A stretch of DNA of 64,000 nt from Thioclava arctica (GCF_040892615.1 NZ_JBFRYC010000006.1:177944-241943); one strand, 5' to 3'. Numbered from the stretch's first letter, positions 50,307 through 60,184 are shown. Notes: generated by a model from the sequence alone, not told the origin. Numbers and translations: made by a program.

Positions 50307-53300
50307 TCAGGCCTTTTTCTTCTCGGACTGGATGACCTTTTCGGCCAGATCGCGGGCAATTGCGAAGGCGCCTTTGATCTTGTCCTTATCCGATTTCCAA
50401 TCGCGCCGGATCACCAGTTTATTGTCTTTGACCTTCGCCAGATCGCGCTGCGCGGTGAGGTAATCCACCAGCCCTGCGGGGTCGGGGAATTTGTCATTGT
50501 GAAACTGCACCGTCGCGCCCTTGGGGCCGGCGTCAAGTTTGGCGATCTGCGCGCGTTTGCACATCGCCTTGATGCGCATCACCAGCAAGAGCGTGTTGAC
50601 CTCTTTTGGCAGCGTGCCGAACCGGTCGATCAACTCGGCGGCAAAGCCTTCGAGTTCGACCTTGGTGGTCAAGCTTGAGAGGCGGCGATAGAGGCCGAGG
50701 CGGATGTCGAGATCGGGGATGAAGCTGTCGGGGATCATCACCGGCACGCCGAGATTGATTTGCGGCGACCAGTCGCCATCGCCGGTCTCGGTCAGCTCGC
50801 CCGATTTCAGCTTGGCAATCGTTTCTTCCAGCATCGCTTGATACAGCTCGTAGCCGACTTCCTTGATATGGCCCGATTGTTCTTCGCCCAGCAGATTGCC
50901 TGCGCCGCGCAGATCGAGGTCTTGCGCGGCCAGATTGAACCCCGCGCCAAGGCTGTCGAGCGAGCCAAGCAGCCGCAGCCGCTTTTGCGCTTGTGGCGTC
51001 AGCGGGCTGCGCGGTTTCGTTGTAAGGTAGCAATAGGCCCGCGTCTTGGCGCGCCCGACGCGGCCCCGGATCTGGTAAAGCTGGCTGAGGCCGAACATGT
51101 CGGCACGATGCACGATCATCGTGTTGGCGGTCGGAATATCCAGCCCGCTTTCCACGATGGTGGTCGCCAGCAGCACGTCATATTGCCCATCGTAAAAGGC
51201 GTTCATCCGGTCATCCAGCTCGCCCGCCGCGAGCTGCCCGTGGGCGACGAGATATTTCACCTCGGGGATGTGGGTTTTCAGGAAATCCTCAATTTCAGGA
51301 AGATCGGAAATCCGGGGAACGACGTAGAAACTTTGCCCGCCGCGATAATGTTCGCGCAGCAAGGCCTCGCGCAGCGTGACCGTGTCGAACTCCGACACAT
51401 AGGTGCGGATCGCAAGGCGGTCGACGGGCGGCGTGCCGATGATCGACAGGTCGCGCACGCCGGTCAGCGACAGTTGCAAGGTGCGCGGGATCGGCGTGGC
51501 GGTCAGCGTCAATACATGGATTTCCGAGCGCATATCTTTCAGCCGTTCTTTATGCTGAACGCCGAAATGTTGTTCCTCATCAATAACTAACAGGCCAAGG
51601 TTGTGGAACTTCACCGATTTTGCCAGCACCGCATGGGTGCCGATCACGATATCGACGCTGCCATCGGCCAAGCCCTGACGCGTGGCGGCCGCCGCCTTGG
51701 CCGAGACAAACCGCGACAGGGGGCGCACGCTTAGCGCTGTGGCGCGAAAACGTTCAGCGAATGTCTTGTAATGCTGACGCGCGAGCAAAGTCGTGGGTGC
51801 GATCACCGCCACCTGCATGCCCGATTGCGCCGCGACAAAGGCCGCGCGCATCGCCACCTCGGTCTTGCCAAAGCCGACATCGCCCACGATCAACCGATCC
51901 ATCGGCGTGCCCGATTTCAGATCTTCCACGACATCTTCGATGGCCGACATCTGATCGTCGGTTTCGGTATAGGGGAAGCGCGCCGCGAAAGCCTCCCATT
52001 CGTGATGGGGCACCTCAAGGAGCGGGGCGGTGCGCAAATGACGCTCGGCGGCGATGCGCATCAGCTTATCCGCGATCAGGCGGATGCGTTCCTTGAGCTT
52101 GGCCTTCTTCGCCTGCCAAGCGCCGCCGCCAAGACGATCAAGAAGCCCCTCCTCATGGCCATAGCGGCTGAGCAGTTCGATATTCTCGACGGGCAAATAC
52201 AACCGATCCCCGCCCGCATATTCCAGCAAGACGCAATCATGGGGCGCACCCAGTGCGAGCACGGTTTCCAAGCCCTTGTAGCGCCCGACCCCGTGATCGA
52301 CATGCACCACCAGATCGCCGGGGCTGAGCGAGCCATGCTCAGTCAGGAAATTCTCGGCCTTGCGCTTGCGCTTGGGCTTACTCACAAGGCGTTCGCCCAG
52401 AACGTCTTGCTCAGAAATCACCGTCAGATGGCGGTCCTCAAAGGGCGCTTCAAAGCCCTCATCCAGCGGCCAGACCGTCAGGTTCACGCCATCGCCAATG
52501 CCACGTGCATCCGAGATCAGCTTGGCGCCCGCCACCCCTTCATCTTCCATCAACCCCTTAAGGCGTTCACGCGCGCCCTCAGACCAGCTGGCAATGACCA
52601 CCGGGCCGCGCGCCAATCTTGCCTGAACATGATCCTTCAAGGCGCTGAAAAGACTTAGATTTTCAACTTGACGCTCGGGGGCGAAATTGCGCCCGATCCG
52701 CCCACCTGCATCCAGCACACCGGGACCGGGCGGGGCCGAGATCACCTGCAGGCGCAACACGCGGCGCGGTGCAAGCGTGGCCGCCCACGCATCGGGATCA
52801 AGATAAAGCAGCTTGGGCGGCGCGGGTTTGTAGACGGAATCCAAACGGTCGCGGCGCGTCATCGCCTCGCGCCGGGTGTCATATTGATCCGCGATCCCTT
52901 CCCAGCGGCTTTGCTGGGCCGGGCCGGTCTGATCGTCCAGCATCACCGCGGCGTCGGGAAGATAGTCGAACAATGTCTCAAGCCGGTCGTGGAAGAAGCC
53001 CAGCCAATGCTCCATCCCGGCATGTTTGCGCCCGACCGAAACTGCCTCATAAAGCGGATCATCCGCGCCGCCCGCGCCAAATTCCACGCGATAATTCTGG
53101 CGAAACCGCGCGATCGAGGGCTCATCCATCAGCACCTCGCTGACAGGGGCCAGTTCGATCCCGGGCAGCTTTTGCGTGGTGCGCTGGCTGACCGGATCAA
53201 AGCCGCGCGCGTCATCAAGCACATCGCCAAACAGATCAAGGCGCACCGGGCCGCCTTCGCCGGGCGGGAAAATGTCGATGATGCCGCCACGCAGCGCGTA

Positions 53301-53750
53301 ATCGCCGGGCTCGGACACGGTCGAGGCTTGCGAGAACCCCATCCGCACAAGGAAATCGCGCAACGCCGCCTCGTCGATGCGCTGACCGACACGGGCGGAG
53401 AAACTCGCCCCTTGCAGCACTTCACGCGCGGGCACGCGCTGCATCGCGGCTGACAATGTGGTGAGCAAAACAAACGGGCCCGGCATGCCCGCGCCCAAAG
53501 CTGCCAGCGTCGCCATGCGCGTGGCCGAGATATCGGGATTGGGCGAGACGCGGTCATAGGGCAGACAATCCCAAGCCGGGAAATCCAGCACCACCGCATC
53601 GGGTGCGAAAAACGCCAAGGCCGCGCGCATCGCCGCCAATCGGCGATCATCGCGCGCAATATGAATGACCGGGCGCCCCTTGCCCAGTTCGCGCGCGATC
53701 AGCGCGGCGTCATAGCCCTCGGGGGCGCCAGAAAGTATAAATTGTTCCAT
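50307..53750 (-). CDS. mfd: transcription-repair coupling factor
   Basis: 1147 residues. Mfd displaces stalled RNA polymerase and recruits UvrAB(C). The N-terminal UvrB-homology region (about 1-330), the RNA polymerase-interacting CarD-like domain (about 470-540; SPGDLVVHVDHGVGRYKGLE) and a RecG-type translocase follow in order. Helicase motifs: GDVGFGKTEVAMRAA (Walker A), VIDEEQHFGVQHKERL, LTLTATPIPRTLQLS and QIRGRVGRAK. The C-terminal TRCF domain is present. All parts are intact. Confidence 0.97.
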   Translation of the reverse strand: MEQFILSGAPEGYDAALIARELGKGRPVIHIARDDRRLAAMRAALAFFAPDAVVLDFPAWDCLPYDRVSPNPDISATRMATLAALGAGMPGPFVLLTTLSAAMQRVPAREVLQGASFSARVGQRIDEAALRDFLVRMGFSQASTVSEPGDYALRGGIIDIFPPGEGGPVRLDLFGDVLDDARGFDPVSQRTTQKLPGIELAPVSEVLMDEPSIARFRQNYRVEFGAGGADDPLYEAVSVGRKHAGMEHWLGFFHDRLETLFDYLPDAAVMLDDQTGPAQQSRWEGIADQYDTRREAMTRRDRLDSVYKPAPPKLLYLDPDAWAATLAPRRVLRLQVISAPPGPGVLDAGGRIGRNFAPERQVENLSLFSALKDHVQARLARGPVVIASWSEGARERLKGLMEDEGVAGAKLISDARGIGDGVNLTVWPLDEGFEAPFEDRHLTVISEQDVLGERLVSKPKRKRKAENFLTEHGSLSPGDLVVHVDHGVGRYKGLETVLALGAPHDCVLLEYAGGDRLYLPVENIELLSRYGHEEGLLDRLGGGAWQAKKAKLKERIRLIADKLMRIAAERHLRTAPLLEVPHHEWEAFAARFPYTETDDQMSAIEDVVEDLKSGTPMDRLIVGDVGFGKTEVAMRAAFVAAQSGMQVAVIAPTTLLARQHYKTFAERFRATALSVRPLSRFVSAKAAAATRQGLADGSVDIVIGTHAVLAKSVKFHNLGLLVIDEEQHFGVQHKERLKDMRSEIHVLTLTATPIPRTLQLSLTGVRDLSIIGTPPVDRLAIRTYVSEFDTVTLREALLREHYRGGQSFYVVPRISDLPEIEDFLKTHIPEVKYLVAHGQLAAGELDDRMNAFYDGQYDVLLATTIVESGLDIPTANTMIVHRADMFGLSQLYQIRGRVGRAKTRAYCYLTTKPRSPLTPQAQKRLRLLGSLDSLGAGFNLAAQDLDLRGAGNLLGEEQSGHIKEVGYELYQAMLEETIAKLKSGELTETGDGDWSPQINLGVPVMIPDSFIPDLDIRLGLYRRLSSLTTKVELEGFAAELIDRFGTLPKEVNTLLLVMRIKAMCKRAQIAKLDAGPKGATVQFHNDKFPDPAGLVDYLTAQRDLAKVKDNKLVIRRDWKSDKDKIKGAFAIARDLAEKVIQSEKKKA

Positions 53751-53792
53751 GCTCTTGCGAGGTATCCGCCCAGCCCGTCATGTCAAGCCCGC

Positions 53793-54326
53793 TTAGAACA
53801 GCGCCGAAAAACGCAAGTTCTGAAACATGCCCCAAAACGAGGTTACAATGATGGCTGCGATCCCGATGGCCTGCACCCAAACACGGTGACGCGACAGCGC
53901 GCGGATCACCAGATCAGAGCCAAGACCATCGCCCGATTGTGCGCACAGCCGATGCGCCAAACTCATGCTAAGCGCAAAGACCGCGCTCAACGGCAGTGCA
54001 AACAGAAACACGGCCTGCGCAATTTCGGCACCGTAGAAAAACCCGGTAAAGCCCAGAAAACTTAGCAAGAACGGGAAGACAATCGCGATTGCAACGCCTG
54101 CATCCGCCCAGATGACATTCAGTCGGCGCGCATTGATCAGGGTCAGGGTCACCAGATCGTTCTCGGCTTGCGCCCCTTTGCGGCGCGCCCGCCCGACCAT
54201 GTCCCACGGAACCCCCAGCACCCAATGCGAGGCCGAAGACCACACGACAGCCAACGCGATCCAATACCAAAGATTGGAAAAACTGCGCATGTCGATTAAT
54301 TTCGCGATAATCTCGAAGATGTTCAC
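53793..54326 (-). CDS. four-segment membrane protein of Rhodobacteraceae, function unknown
   Basis: 177 residues from the GTG at 54326 (AGAGGGGCGC upstream); longer frames lack support. MNIFEIIAKLIDMRSFSNLW begins with a short amphipathic helix, then four hydrophobic segments: WYWIALAVVWSSASHWVLG, about 85-110, about 112-132, and 148-168 ending GIAAIIVTSFWGMF. Relatives are sometimes labelled as a SufBCD component, but nothing here supports an iron-sulphur role; I regard that name as unproven. It is divergent from hemB. Confidence 0.7.
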   Translation of the reverse strand: MNIFEIIAKLIDMRSFSNLWYWIALAVVWSSASHWVLGVPWDMVGRARRKGAQAENDLVTLTLINARRLNVIWADAGVAIAIVFPFLLSFLGFTGFFYGAEIAQAVFLFALPLSAVFALSMSLAHRLCAQSGDGLGSDLVIRALSRHRVWVQAIGIAAIIVTSFWGMFQNLRFSALF

Positions 54327-54488
54327 GCGCGCCCCTCTCTGTTGCCCGAATGCCCAGACGTGCTTGTCTAGACCAGCCGGAGCGCAAGAAAAAGATGCAA
54401 AGCCGCATCGCGAAGGCGGGTGTTGCGCGCATGCTTGATTGCGCGCGCTATCCGTGGCACCTCCATAGCGACCATTACGGAGCTCAAG

Positions 54489-55490
<1,002 letters not shown>

Positions 55491-55531
55491 GCAGGGTTTC
55501 GCCACAAAGGCGTGAGATGTATCAAGAAGAA

Positions 55532-55560
55532 GTGACATTGCGGGTTGCATACCCTATAAT
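55532..55560 (+). promoter_or_regulatory. strong predicted sigma-70 promoter for the SYLF lipoprotein gene
   Basis: GTGACA (5/6) and a perfect TATAAT are spaced 17 bases. Transcription would start near 55567, giving a 65-base leader. Confidence 0.7.
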
Positions 55561-55631
55561 TTGTGTCAGTCGGTCAGAATAAGACCGTTTCGGCCCGATC
55601 ATAGCGGGCATATGAGCGGAGCAGAACGAAC

Positions 55632-56189
55632 ATGACGAAACTTTCCAGACGGTCGCTTCTGGCGATGGGCGGCGCAGGGCTGACGCTGGCAGCTTGCGGC
55701 AATGGCATTGGCAATACTGGCGCAGTCCAGCTTGACGCGCGCGTCGATGCGACGCGCAGCTTTTTGCTAAACAAATATCCCGGCACCAGAGAACTTGAAC
55801 AAAAAGCGGTTGGCGTTTTGTGGATGCCCCTGATGACCGAGGCGGGCTTTGGCTTTGGCGGTTCGTATGGGCGTGGCGCGCTGCGCATCAACAATGTGAC
55901 GGTCGATTATTACTCGGCAGCATCGGCCAGCTTCGGGTTTCAAATCGGCGCACAGCAATATGCCCATGCGCTGTTCTTCATGACCCCCGAGGCCCTGGCG
56001 GGCTTCCGCAAATCGGATGGCTGGCAACTTGGGGCGGATGCGCGCTATGCGCTGCCGGATGGGGGCGGTGCGGTGAATGCCTCGACGCTGACCTCGACCG
56101 CGCCGGTGATTGCGCTGGTCTTTGGCCAATCCGGCTTGATCGCAGGCGCCTCATTGGCTGGCACGAAGTACACGCGAATTATCCCATGA
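55632..56189 (+). CDS. lipoprotein with SYLF/YSC84-like lipid-binding domain
   Basis: 185 residues. The start MTKLSRRSLLAMGGAG includes a twin-arginine-like SRRSLL motif, and the signal ends in a lipobox LAAC (cysteine about 21). The mature part shows the SYLF/YSC84 pattern: a helical N-terminus (ARVDATRSFLLNKYPGTREL), VGVLWMPLMTEAGFGFGGSY and ALFFMTPEALAGFRKSDGW, then GLIAGASLAGTKYTRI at the end. These domains bind phospholipids. The good promoter upstream suggests high expression. Confidence 0.85.
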   Translation: MTKLSRRSLLAMGGAGLTLAACGNGIGNTGAVQLDARVDATRSFLLNKYPGTRELEQKAVGVLWMPLMTEAGFGFGGSYGRGALRINNVTVDYYSAASASFGFQIGAQQYAHALFFMTPEALAGFRKSDGWQLGADARYALPDGGGAVNASTLTSTAPVIALVFGQSGLIAGASLAGTKYTRIIP

Positions 56190-56226
56190 TTTCGGCCCCT
56201 TAGGGCGCGCCCTTAACGTAGAACAT

Positions 56227-56267
56227 AAAGAAAGCCCCGCAAGACTTTGACTTGCGGGGCTTTCTTT
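56227..56267. terminator. bidirectional intrinsic terminator
   Basis: A 17-bp perfect stem AAAGAAAGCCCCGCAAG with its complement around ACTTTGA. It lies between the convergent SYLF lipoprotein and lytic transglycosylase genes. Confidence 0.88.
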
Positions 56268-56283
56268 AGTTCGACGCTAGGAT

Positions 56284-56892
56284 TCAGCCGCCAAGAATAA
56301 CGCTGACGTAGTTTTTGGTCTCTTGATAGGGCGGTACGCCGCCATGTTTCTGCACCGCCTCCGGTCCGGCATTATAAGCCGCCAAGGCCAAACGCCAGCT
56401 GCCAAAGCGGTCATACATCATACGCAGATAGCGCGCGCCGCCTTCCAGATTTTGTGCCGGATCACGCGGATCAACCCCCAGCTTTGCGGCGGTTGCAGGC
56501 ATCAACTGCGCCAGACCATGCGCGCCAGCATGCGAGCGCGCCGAGGGGTTCCAGCCACTTTCCTGCTGCACGAGGCGCAAGAACAGATTTTCAGGGATGC
56601 TGTGGCGTGCGGCTGCGGCTTTGGCAATGCTGAAATATTGCCCGCGATATTTACCGCTGTAACTGGGCGCGGTTTCACTGCCCGCACTGGCCAGTTTTTT
56701 CGCCCCCGGCTGCAGGCGTGTGGAATGCTCGTATTGCTGCGCGCCGCGCGTATCAAGAATGTGCAATTGATTGCGAAACAACATCGTGCGCGACTTCGAA
56801 GAGTTTGCGCTCAGACGCAGCCCCTCGGCCTGCGCGATCATTGGACTTACGATCACCGCAGCCCCCAAAATCGCCCCGATAAACCTACGCAT
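56284..56892 (-). CDS. lytic transglycosylase (SLT domain)
   Basis: 202 residues. Signal peptide (about 1-22, MIAQAEG) followed by a linker (about 25-80) and a C-terminal goose-lysozyme-like SLT domain (about 90-195): FLRLVQQESGWNPSARSHAG holds the catalytic glutamate, then GLAQLMPATAAKLGVDPRDP, ALAAYNAGPEAVQKHGG and PPYQETKNYVSVIL. It cleaves peptidoglycan with anhydro-muramic acid formation in the periplasm. Transcribed alone. Confidence 0.93.
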   Translation of the reverse strand: MRRFIGAILGAAVIVSPMIAQAEGLRLSANSSKSRTMLFRNQLHILDTRGAQQYEHSTRLQPGAKKLASAGSETAPSYSGKYRGQYFSIAKAAAARHSIPENLFLRLVQQESGWNPSARSHAGAHGLAQLMPATAAKLGVDPRDPAQNLEGGARYLRMMYDRFGSWRLALAAYNAGPEAVQKHGGVPPYQETKNYVSVILGG

Positions 56893-56994
56893 CGGCCACC
56901 CTTACGTTCACCACCCCAGTGTTCTCTGCCTTGCACTATAGGCGAGGACGCCAAAAGTTAAACCAAAAGCGATATTTGATCGGCAAAGACTCGC

Positions 56995-57552
56995 CTACGA
57001 ACTGCCCCGAGCGGGATCTTTTGCAAGCTGTTGCCGCGTTGCATCATCCTCCAAAGGGCCGTTGAACAGGTCTTCGACAAAGACCGAAACGAGCTGCGCA
57101 CGCCCCGAAACGCCAGCCTTGCGATAGAGCGCATTCAACTGCGATTTCACCGTCGCCTCCGAAGATCCGCGCAAACCAGCCGTTTCAGCGATGGAAAATC
57201 CCTTGATCGTAAAGCCCGCAACATCGGCCTCGGCTGCCGTCAGCCCCCAGCTTGAGAACTGATCGCTCATCAGCTGCGCCATTGCCCCCCGCGCCACCGA
57301 AATCGCGCGATCTGCGATCGCCTGACGGCGCAGCAACGTCCAAAGCACGCGGGCCTCAACTACGATTGCCGCAACCAAACCAAGATTGGCGAACAGCTCG
57401 ATATTGAGATGCCCGGTGAAATGCCCGGCATCACGGTAATCGCCGAGAACATCCATAAAGAACACAAAATTGCACCCCGCCTGCACCACGATCAACGCAG
57501 CCAACCCGGCTTCTTTTGTCCAAAGCGTCAGGCGCGCGCGTGTGACTGCCAT
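56995..57552 (-). CDS. membrane-anchored LuxR-type transcription regulator
   Basis: 185 residues from the ATG at 57552; a GTG at 57573 would overlap the cytochrome gene. Two hydrophobic segments (about 16-38, LAALIVVQAGCNFVFFMDV; about 52-76, FANLGLVAAIVVEARVLWTL) precede a GerE/LuxR helix-turn-helix (about 108-165; LTAAEADVAGFTIKGFSIAE and RGSSEATVKSQLNALYRKAG). No receiver domain is present. It starts seven bases after the cytochrome b561 stop, so the regulator and the redox protein are co-transcribed. Direct control of target genes from the membrane is plausible; a redox or envelope signal is an inference. Confidence 0.83.
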   Translation of the reverse strand: MAVTRARLTLWTKEAGLAALIVVQAGCNFVFFMDVLGDYRDAGHFTGHLNIELFANLGLVAAIVVEARVLWTLLRRQAIADRAISVARGAMAQLMSDQFSSWGLTAAEADVAGFTIKGFSIAETAGLRGSSEATVKSQLNALYRKAGVSGRAQLVSVFVEDLFNGPLEDDATRQQLAKDPARGSS

Positions 57553-57559
57553 ACCTTTG

Positions 57560-58171
57560 TTACCTTTCGTCACGCCGGAAATCTTTTCTGCCCGTGATCA
57601 TTGCGCGCGCGAGATTGACCCGCAAGCGAAGGCTTTCGTAGATCACGGCAGCAATATGGGCTGCAATCGAAAACTCGGCCCAGTTCACAGCAATTTCATG
57701 CAGATCTTTGGGCCATTTGACCCCCCAATAGGCATCGGTTGTCATCAGCCACCCCGAACCAGCGATCACCAAAAGCGTCACCAGCAGGTTGTAGATCATC
57801 AACGCGCCAAGGGGCGAGTGCCCGATATGGGCGTGGCGGCGCCCGGTCGCCATGTCGCGCAGCTGGCTGAGCGCGCCTGCAGCCGAGGGCGGAAAGTCGC
57901 GAAAGCGCGCATGGCGCGAGCCAAACACCCCCCAAAGGATACGCGCGCCGACCAGCCCGGCGATGCTATAGCCAATCCAATGGTGCAAATCATGCTTGGG
58001 CGAAGTGAAGAACGCATTGGCCACAAACAACCCCGCGACGGACCAATGAAACAGGCGCACGAACGGGTCCCAGACGCGGTGACTGGTCTGGGTTTTGGTG
58101 TCAGCATCGGGTCTGGAACCGGGGCGGTCGAGCGCGGTGATCTCGCTGAAAACGGCATCTTTCTGGGCCAT
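57560..58171 (-). CDS. cytochrome b561-type membrane protein
   Basis: 203 residues with four membrane helices. Heme ligand candidates are FHWSVAG (first helix), HHWIGYSIAGLVGARI (second), and the C-terminal HEIAVNWAEFSIAAHIAAVI and YESL region. The Ni-hydrogenase/cytochrome b561 pattern, RVWDPFVRLFHWS, is clear. These proteins pass electrons across or along the inner membrane, often to a periplasmic partner. Here it lies between a PepSY protein and a membrane-bound regulator in a three-gene operon. Confidence 0.88.
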   Translation of the reverse strand: MAQKDAVFSEITALDRPGSRPDADTKTQTSHRVWDPFVRLFHWSVAGLFVANAFFTSPKHDLHHWIGYSIAGLVGARILWGVFGSRHARFRDFPPSAAGALSQLRDMATGRRHAHIGHSPLGALMIYNLLVTLLVIAGSGWLMTTDAYWGVKWPKDLHEIAVNWAEFSIAAHIAAVIYESLRLRVNLARAMITGRKDFRRDER

Positions 58172-58200
58172 GGCGGCACTCTCCTATCAGGGGATGGGGT

Positions 58201-58221
58201 GGGCCGGGATATTCCCGGCCC
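58201..58221 (-). other. perfect hairpin between the PepSY and cytochrome b genes
   Basis: GGGCCGGGA pairs with TCCCGGCCC around a three-base loop. There is no T tract on the leftward strand, so it is more likely a processing or stability element that sets the PepSY message above the downstream genes. Confidence 0.55.
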
Positions 58222-58233
58222 GAGCAAGAGCGA

Positions 58234-58494
58234 TCAGTTATTGTCGCCTTTATGCTGCACCTGCTTGAGGGTCTTGTTGTCGAAATACATCTCCATCCGC
58301 TTGCCATCCTTGAGCGCGTAAACCTCGATCAACCCGCCCTCCATTTCCATCCGGCGCAGCTTGTAGCCTTGCGCGCTCAGCTGGGTCTGGAGCGCTTTCT
58401 CTTTGGCCGGATCGACCCGGCTTTCGGCCATCGCGGGCAGGCTCGAAGCGGCGGCAATCAACATGGCTGCAGCGATCAGGGTGTAGTTTTTCAT
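58234..58494 (-). CDS. exported PepSY domain protein
   Basis: 86 residues. A signal peptide (about 1-24, ending AMAES) and a single small PepSY fold: LQTQLSAQGYKLRRMEMEGG, IEVYALKDGKRMEMYFDNKT. Proteins like this are periplasmic and often sit beside cytochrome b561-type proteins and regulators; they may act as inhibitor or sensor modules. First gene of the operon with cytochrome b and the LuxR-type regulator. Confidence 0.85.
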   Translation of the reverse strand: MKNYTLIAAAMLIAAASSLPAMAESRVDPAKEKALQTQLSAQGYKLRRMEMEGGLIEVYALKDGKRMEMYFDNKTLKQVQHKGDNN

Positions 58495-58712
58495 TGGCTC
58501 AATTCCTCATGTCAGCGCCGGTGCGGGACCATCCCGAACCGGTGGGGCCGATCTGGCCCCGGGCGCTGACAGCCTCTATCGGAGGAAGGATTGAGAGCGG
58601 GGGCAAAGCCGGCCATCCAACCAAAGGTGCACGCGGAAATCTGCCGTATTTCGCACCCAAGCAGCGGGAAGCTGCCCCTACCCTCTGGGGCATGGCTGCT
58701 TTATACCAATGC

Positions 58713-58727
58713 GAACTTATTCAGAAT
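58713..58727. promoter_or_regulatory. possible LexA box upstream of ssb
   Basis: GAAC-N7-GAAT is one mismatch from the alphaproteobacterial SOS box GTTC-N7-GTTC (GAAC-N7-GAAC). It lies about 50 bases before the ssb start. One mismatch could be chance. Confidence 0.3.
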
Positions 58728-58774
58728 CGCCGCGCCTCAGGACAAGCGCGGCTCACATCACGCGGGAGGTGCGC

Positions 58775-59305
58775 ATGGCAGGCAGCGTCAACAAGGTCAT
58801 TTTAATCGGTAATCTGGGGCGCGACCCCGAGGTGCGGACCTTTTCCAATGGCGGCAAAGTGTGCAATCTGCGCATCGCCACCTCGGAAACCTGGCGCGAC
58901 AAATCCAGCGGCGAGCGCAAGGAGCGTACCGAGTGGCATTCCGTCGCGATCTTCTCGGAACCGCTGGCCAAGGTGGCCGAGCAATATCTGCGCAAAGGCT
59001 CGAAAGTTTACATCGAAGGCCAGCTTGAGACGCGCAAATGGCAAGATCAATCCGGTCAGGATCGCTATTCGACCGAGGTCGTCCTGCGCCCCTATTCCAG
59101 CACCTTGACCATGCTTGATGGCCCCTCTGGCGGTGGCTCGGGCGGGGGTGATGGCGGCGGCTATGGCGGACCGTCCTCGGGCGGCGGCGGCGGGCGCGAC
59201 GATGGTGGCTATGGTGGCCCGTCAAGCGGTGGGTCGTCCTCGGGTGGACCGTCCTCGGGTGGTGGTGGTGGCCGCTCTGACTTTGACGACGAAATTCCGT
59301 TCTGA
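58775..59305 (+). CDS. ssb: single-stranded DNA-binding protein
   Basis: 176 residues from the ATG at 58775 (GGGAGGTGCGC upstream). An OB fold (about 1-112; MAGSVNKVILIGNLGRDPEV, TEWHSVAIFSEPLAKVAEQY) binds single-stranded DNA as a tetramer. A glycine/serine-rich linker contains near-identical repeats of GGYGGPSSGG (about 125-160), and the acidic tip is DFDDEIPF, the conserved docking tail for replication and repair partners. A strong terminator follows. Confidence 0.97.
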   Translation: MAGSVNKVILIGNLGRDPEVRTFSNGGKVCNLRIATSETWRDKSSGERKERTEWHSVAIFSEPLAKVAEQYLRKGSKVYIEGQLETRKWQDQSGQDRYSTEVVLRPYSSTLTMLDGPSGGGSGGGDGGGYGGPSSGGGGGRDDGGYGGPSSGGSSSGGPSSGGGGGRSDFDDEIPF

Positions 59306-59309
59306 TCCT

Positions 59310-59335
59310 AAAGGGGGCCACGTGCCCCCTTTTTT
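59310..59335 (+). terminator. intrinsic terminator of ssb
   Basis: AAAGGGGGC pairs with GCCCCCTTT around CACGT, followed by a further T tract, five bases after the ssb stop. Confidence 0.9.
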
Positions 59336-59410
59336 AATGCGCAGCGCATTCCGACGCGGCATCTATCTTGTGTCTTGACCGATCCTCTTTGGGGCGCAAT
59401 TAGGGTGCTT

Positions 59411-60184
59411 ATGACAGATGCGAGCAAGCTTCCCTTTTCCAGCGCCTCGGGTCCCTCCGGGACGCGCCTTGTCCTCCCCGATCTTGCGCGCGCGATCGCG
59501 CTGATCGGCATGGCGATCTTTCATTTCACTTTCGATTTGCAGAATTTCGCCTTTATCGCGCCGGGCACGATTTTCACCCCGGGATGGGAGATCTTCGGGC
59601 GCGCTGTGGCGGGCAGTTTCGTGTTGCTCGCCGGGGTCAGTCTGGTTCTGGCGCATAGCAAAGGCCTGCGCACACGCCCCTTTCTGACCCGTCTAGCCAA
59701 GCTGGTTGCCGCAGCAGCACTGGTTAGCATTGCCACCTATTTGATGATGCCCAGCGTCTTCATCTATTACGGCATCCTGCATTCCATCGCGGTAAGCTCG
59801 GTGATTGGGGCGCTGCTGCTACGCTTGCCTTGGGCGGCGCTGGCGGCACTTGGGGTGGCGGTGCTTTGGGTGCATCTGGACTATGCCAGCCCCGCGTTTA
59901 ACCACCCTGCCCTGTGGTGGTTGGGGTTGTCGACGCAGTGGCGTCCTTCGATTGATTTCGAGCCCGTGCTGCCTTGGCTTGCGCCGTTTCTTTGGGGCAT
60001 GGCAGTTGCCAAGCTGGCGGCGCGCCAAGGGTGGCTGGCGCGCGCGCCGCGCTATCGGATCGGCACGCAGGGGCGCGCGATGCGTGTGGCGCTGTTTGCC
60101 GGGCGCCACACATTGCCGATTTATCTGATCCACCAGCCCGTGCTGTTTGGGGCAACGTGGATCGCCTATCAGCTACTGGGCTGA
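59411..60184 (+). CDS. heparan-alpha-glucosaminide N-acetyltransferase-like membrane protein (DUF1624)
   Basis: 257 residues from the ATG at 59411 (AGGGTGCTT upstream). DUF1624 signature: LPDLARAIALIGMAIFHFTF at the first membrane segment, then AGVSLVLAHSKGL and YYGILHSIAVSSVIGALLL. About seven membrane segments. The family includes lysosomal HGSNAT and bacterial proteins of unknown acyl-transfer role; the conserved His in IFHFTFDL is the candidate active residue. The stop codon abuts the stop of the convergent dehydrogenase. Confidence 0.85.
   Translation: MTDASKLPFSSASGPSGTRLVLPDLARAIALIGMAIFHFTFDLQNFAFIAPGTIFTPGWEIFGRAVAGSFVLLAGVSLVLAHSKGLRTRPFLTRLAKLVAAAALVSIATYLMMPSVFIYYGILHSIAVSSVIGALLLRLPWAALAALGVAVLWVHLDYASPAFNHPALWWLGLSTQWRPSIDFEPVLPWLAPFLWGMAVAKLAARQGWLARAPRYRIGTQGRAMRVALFAGRHTLPIYLIHQPVLFGATWIAYQLLG

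Noticed and set aside
53793..54326. Naming the four-segment membrane protein as a SufBCD component
   Set aside because: No suf gene is near and no cysteine cluster or motif supports an iron-sulphur role; only the annotation tradition suggests it.
59115..59378. Repeat-rich stretch in the 3' part of ssb as a possible tandem repeat or CRISPR
   Set aside because: It encodes the glycine/serine linker of SSB in frame; there are no unique spacers and the unit is a codon repeat.
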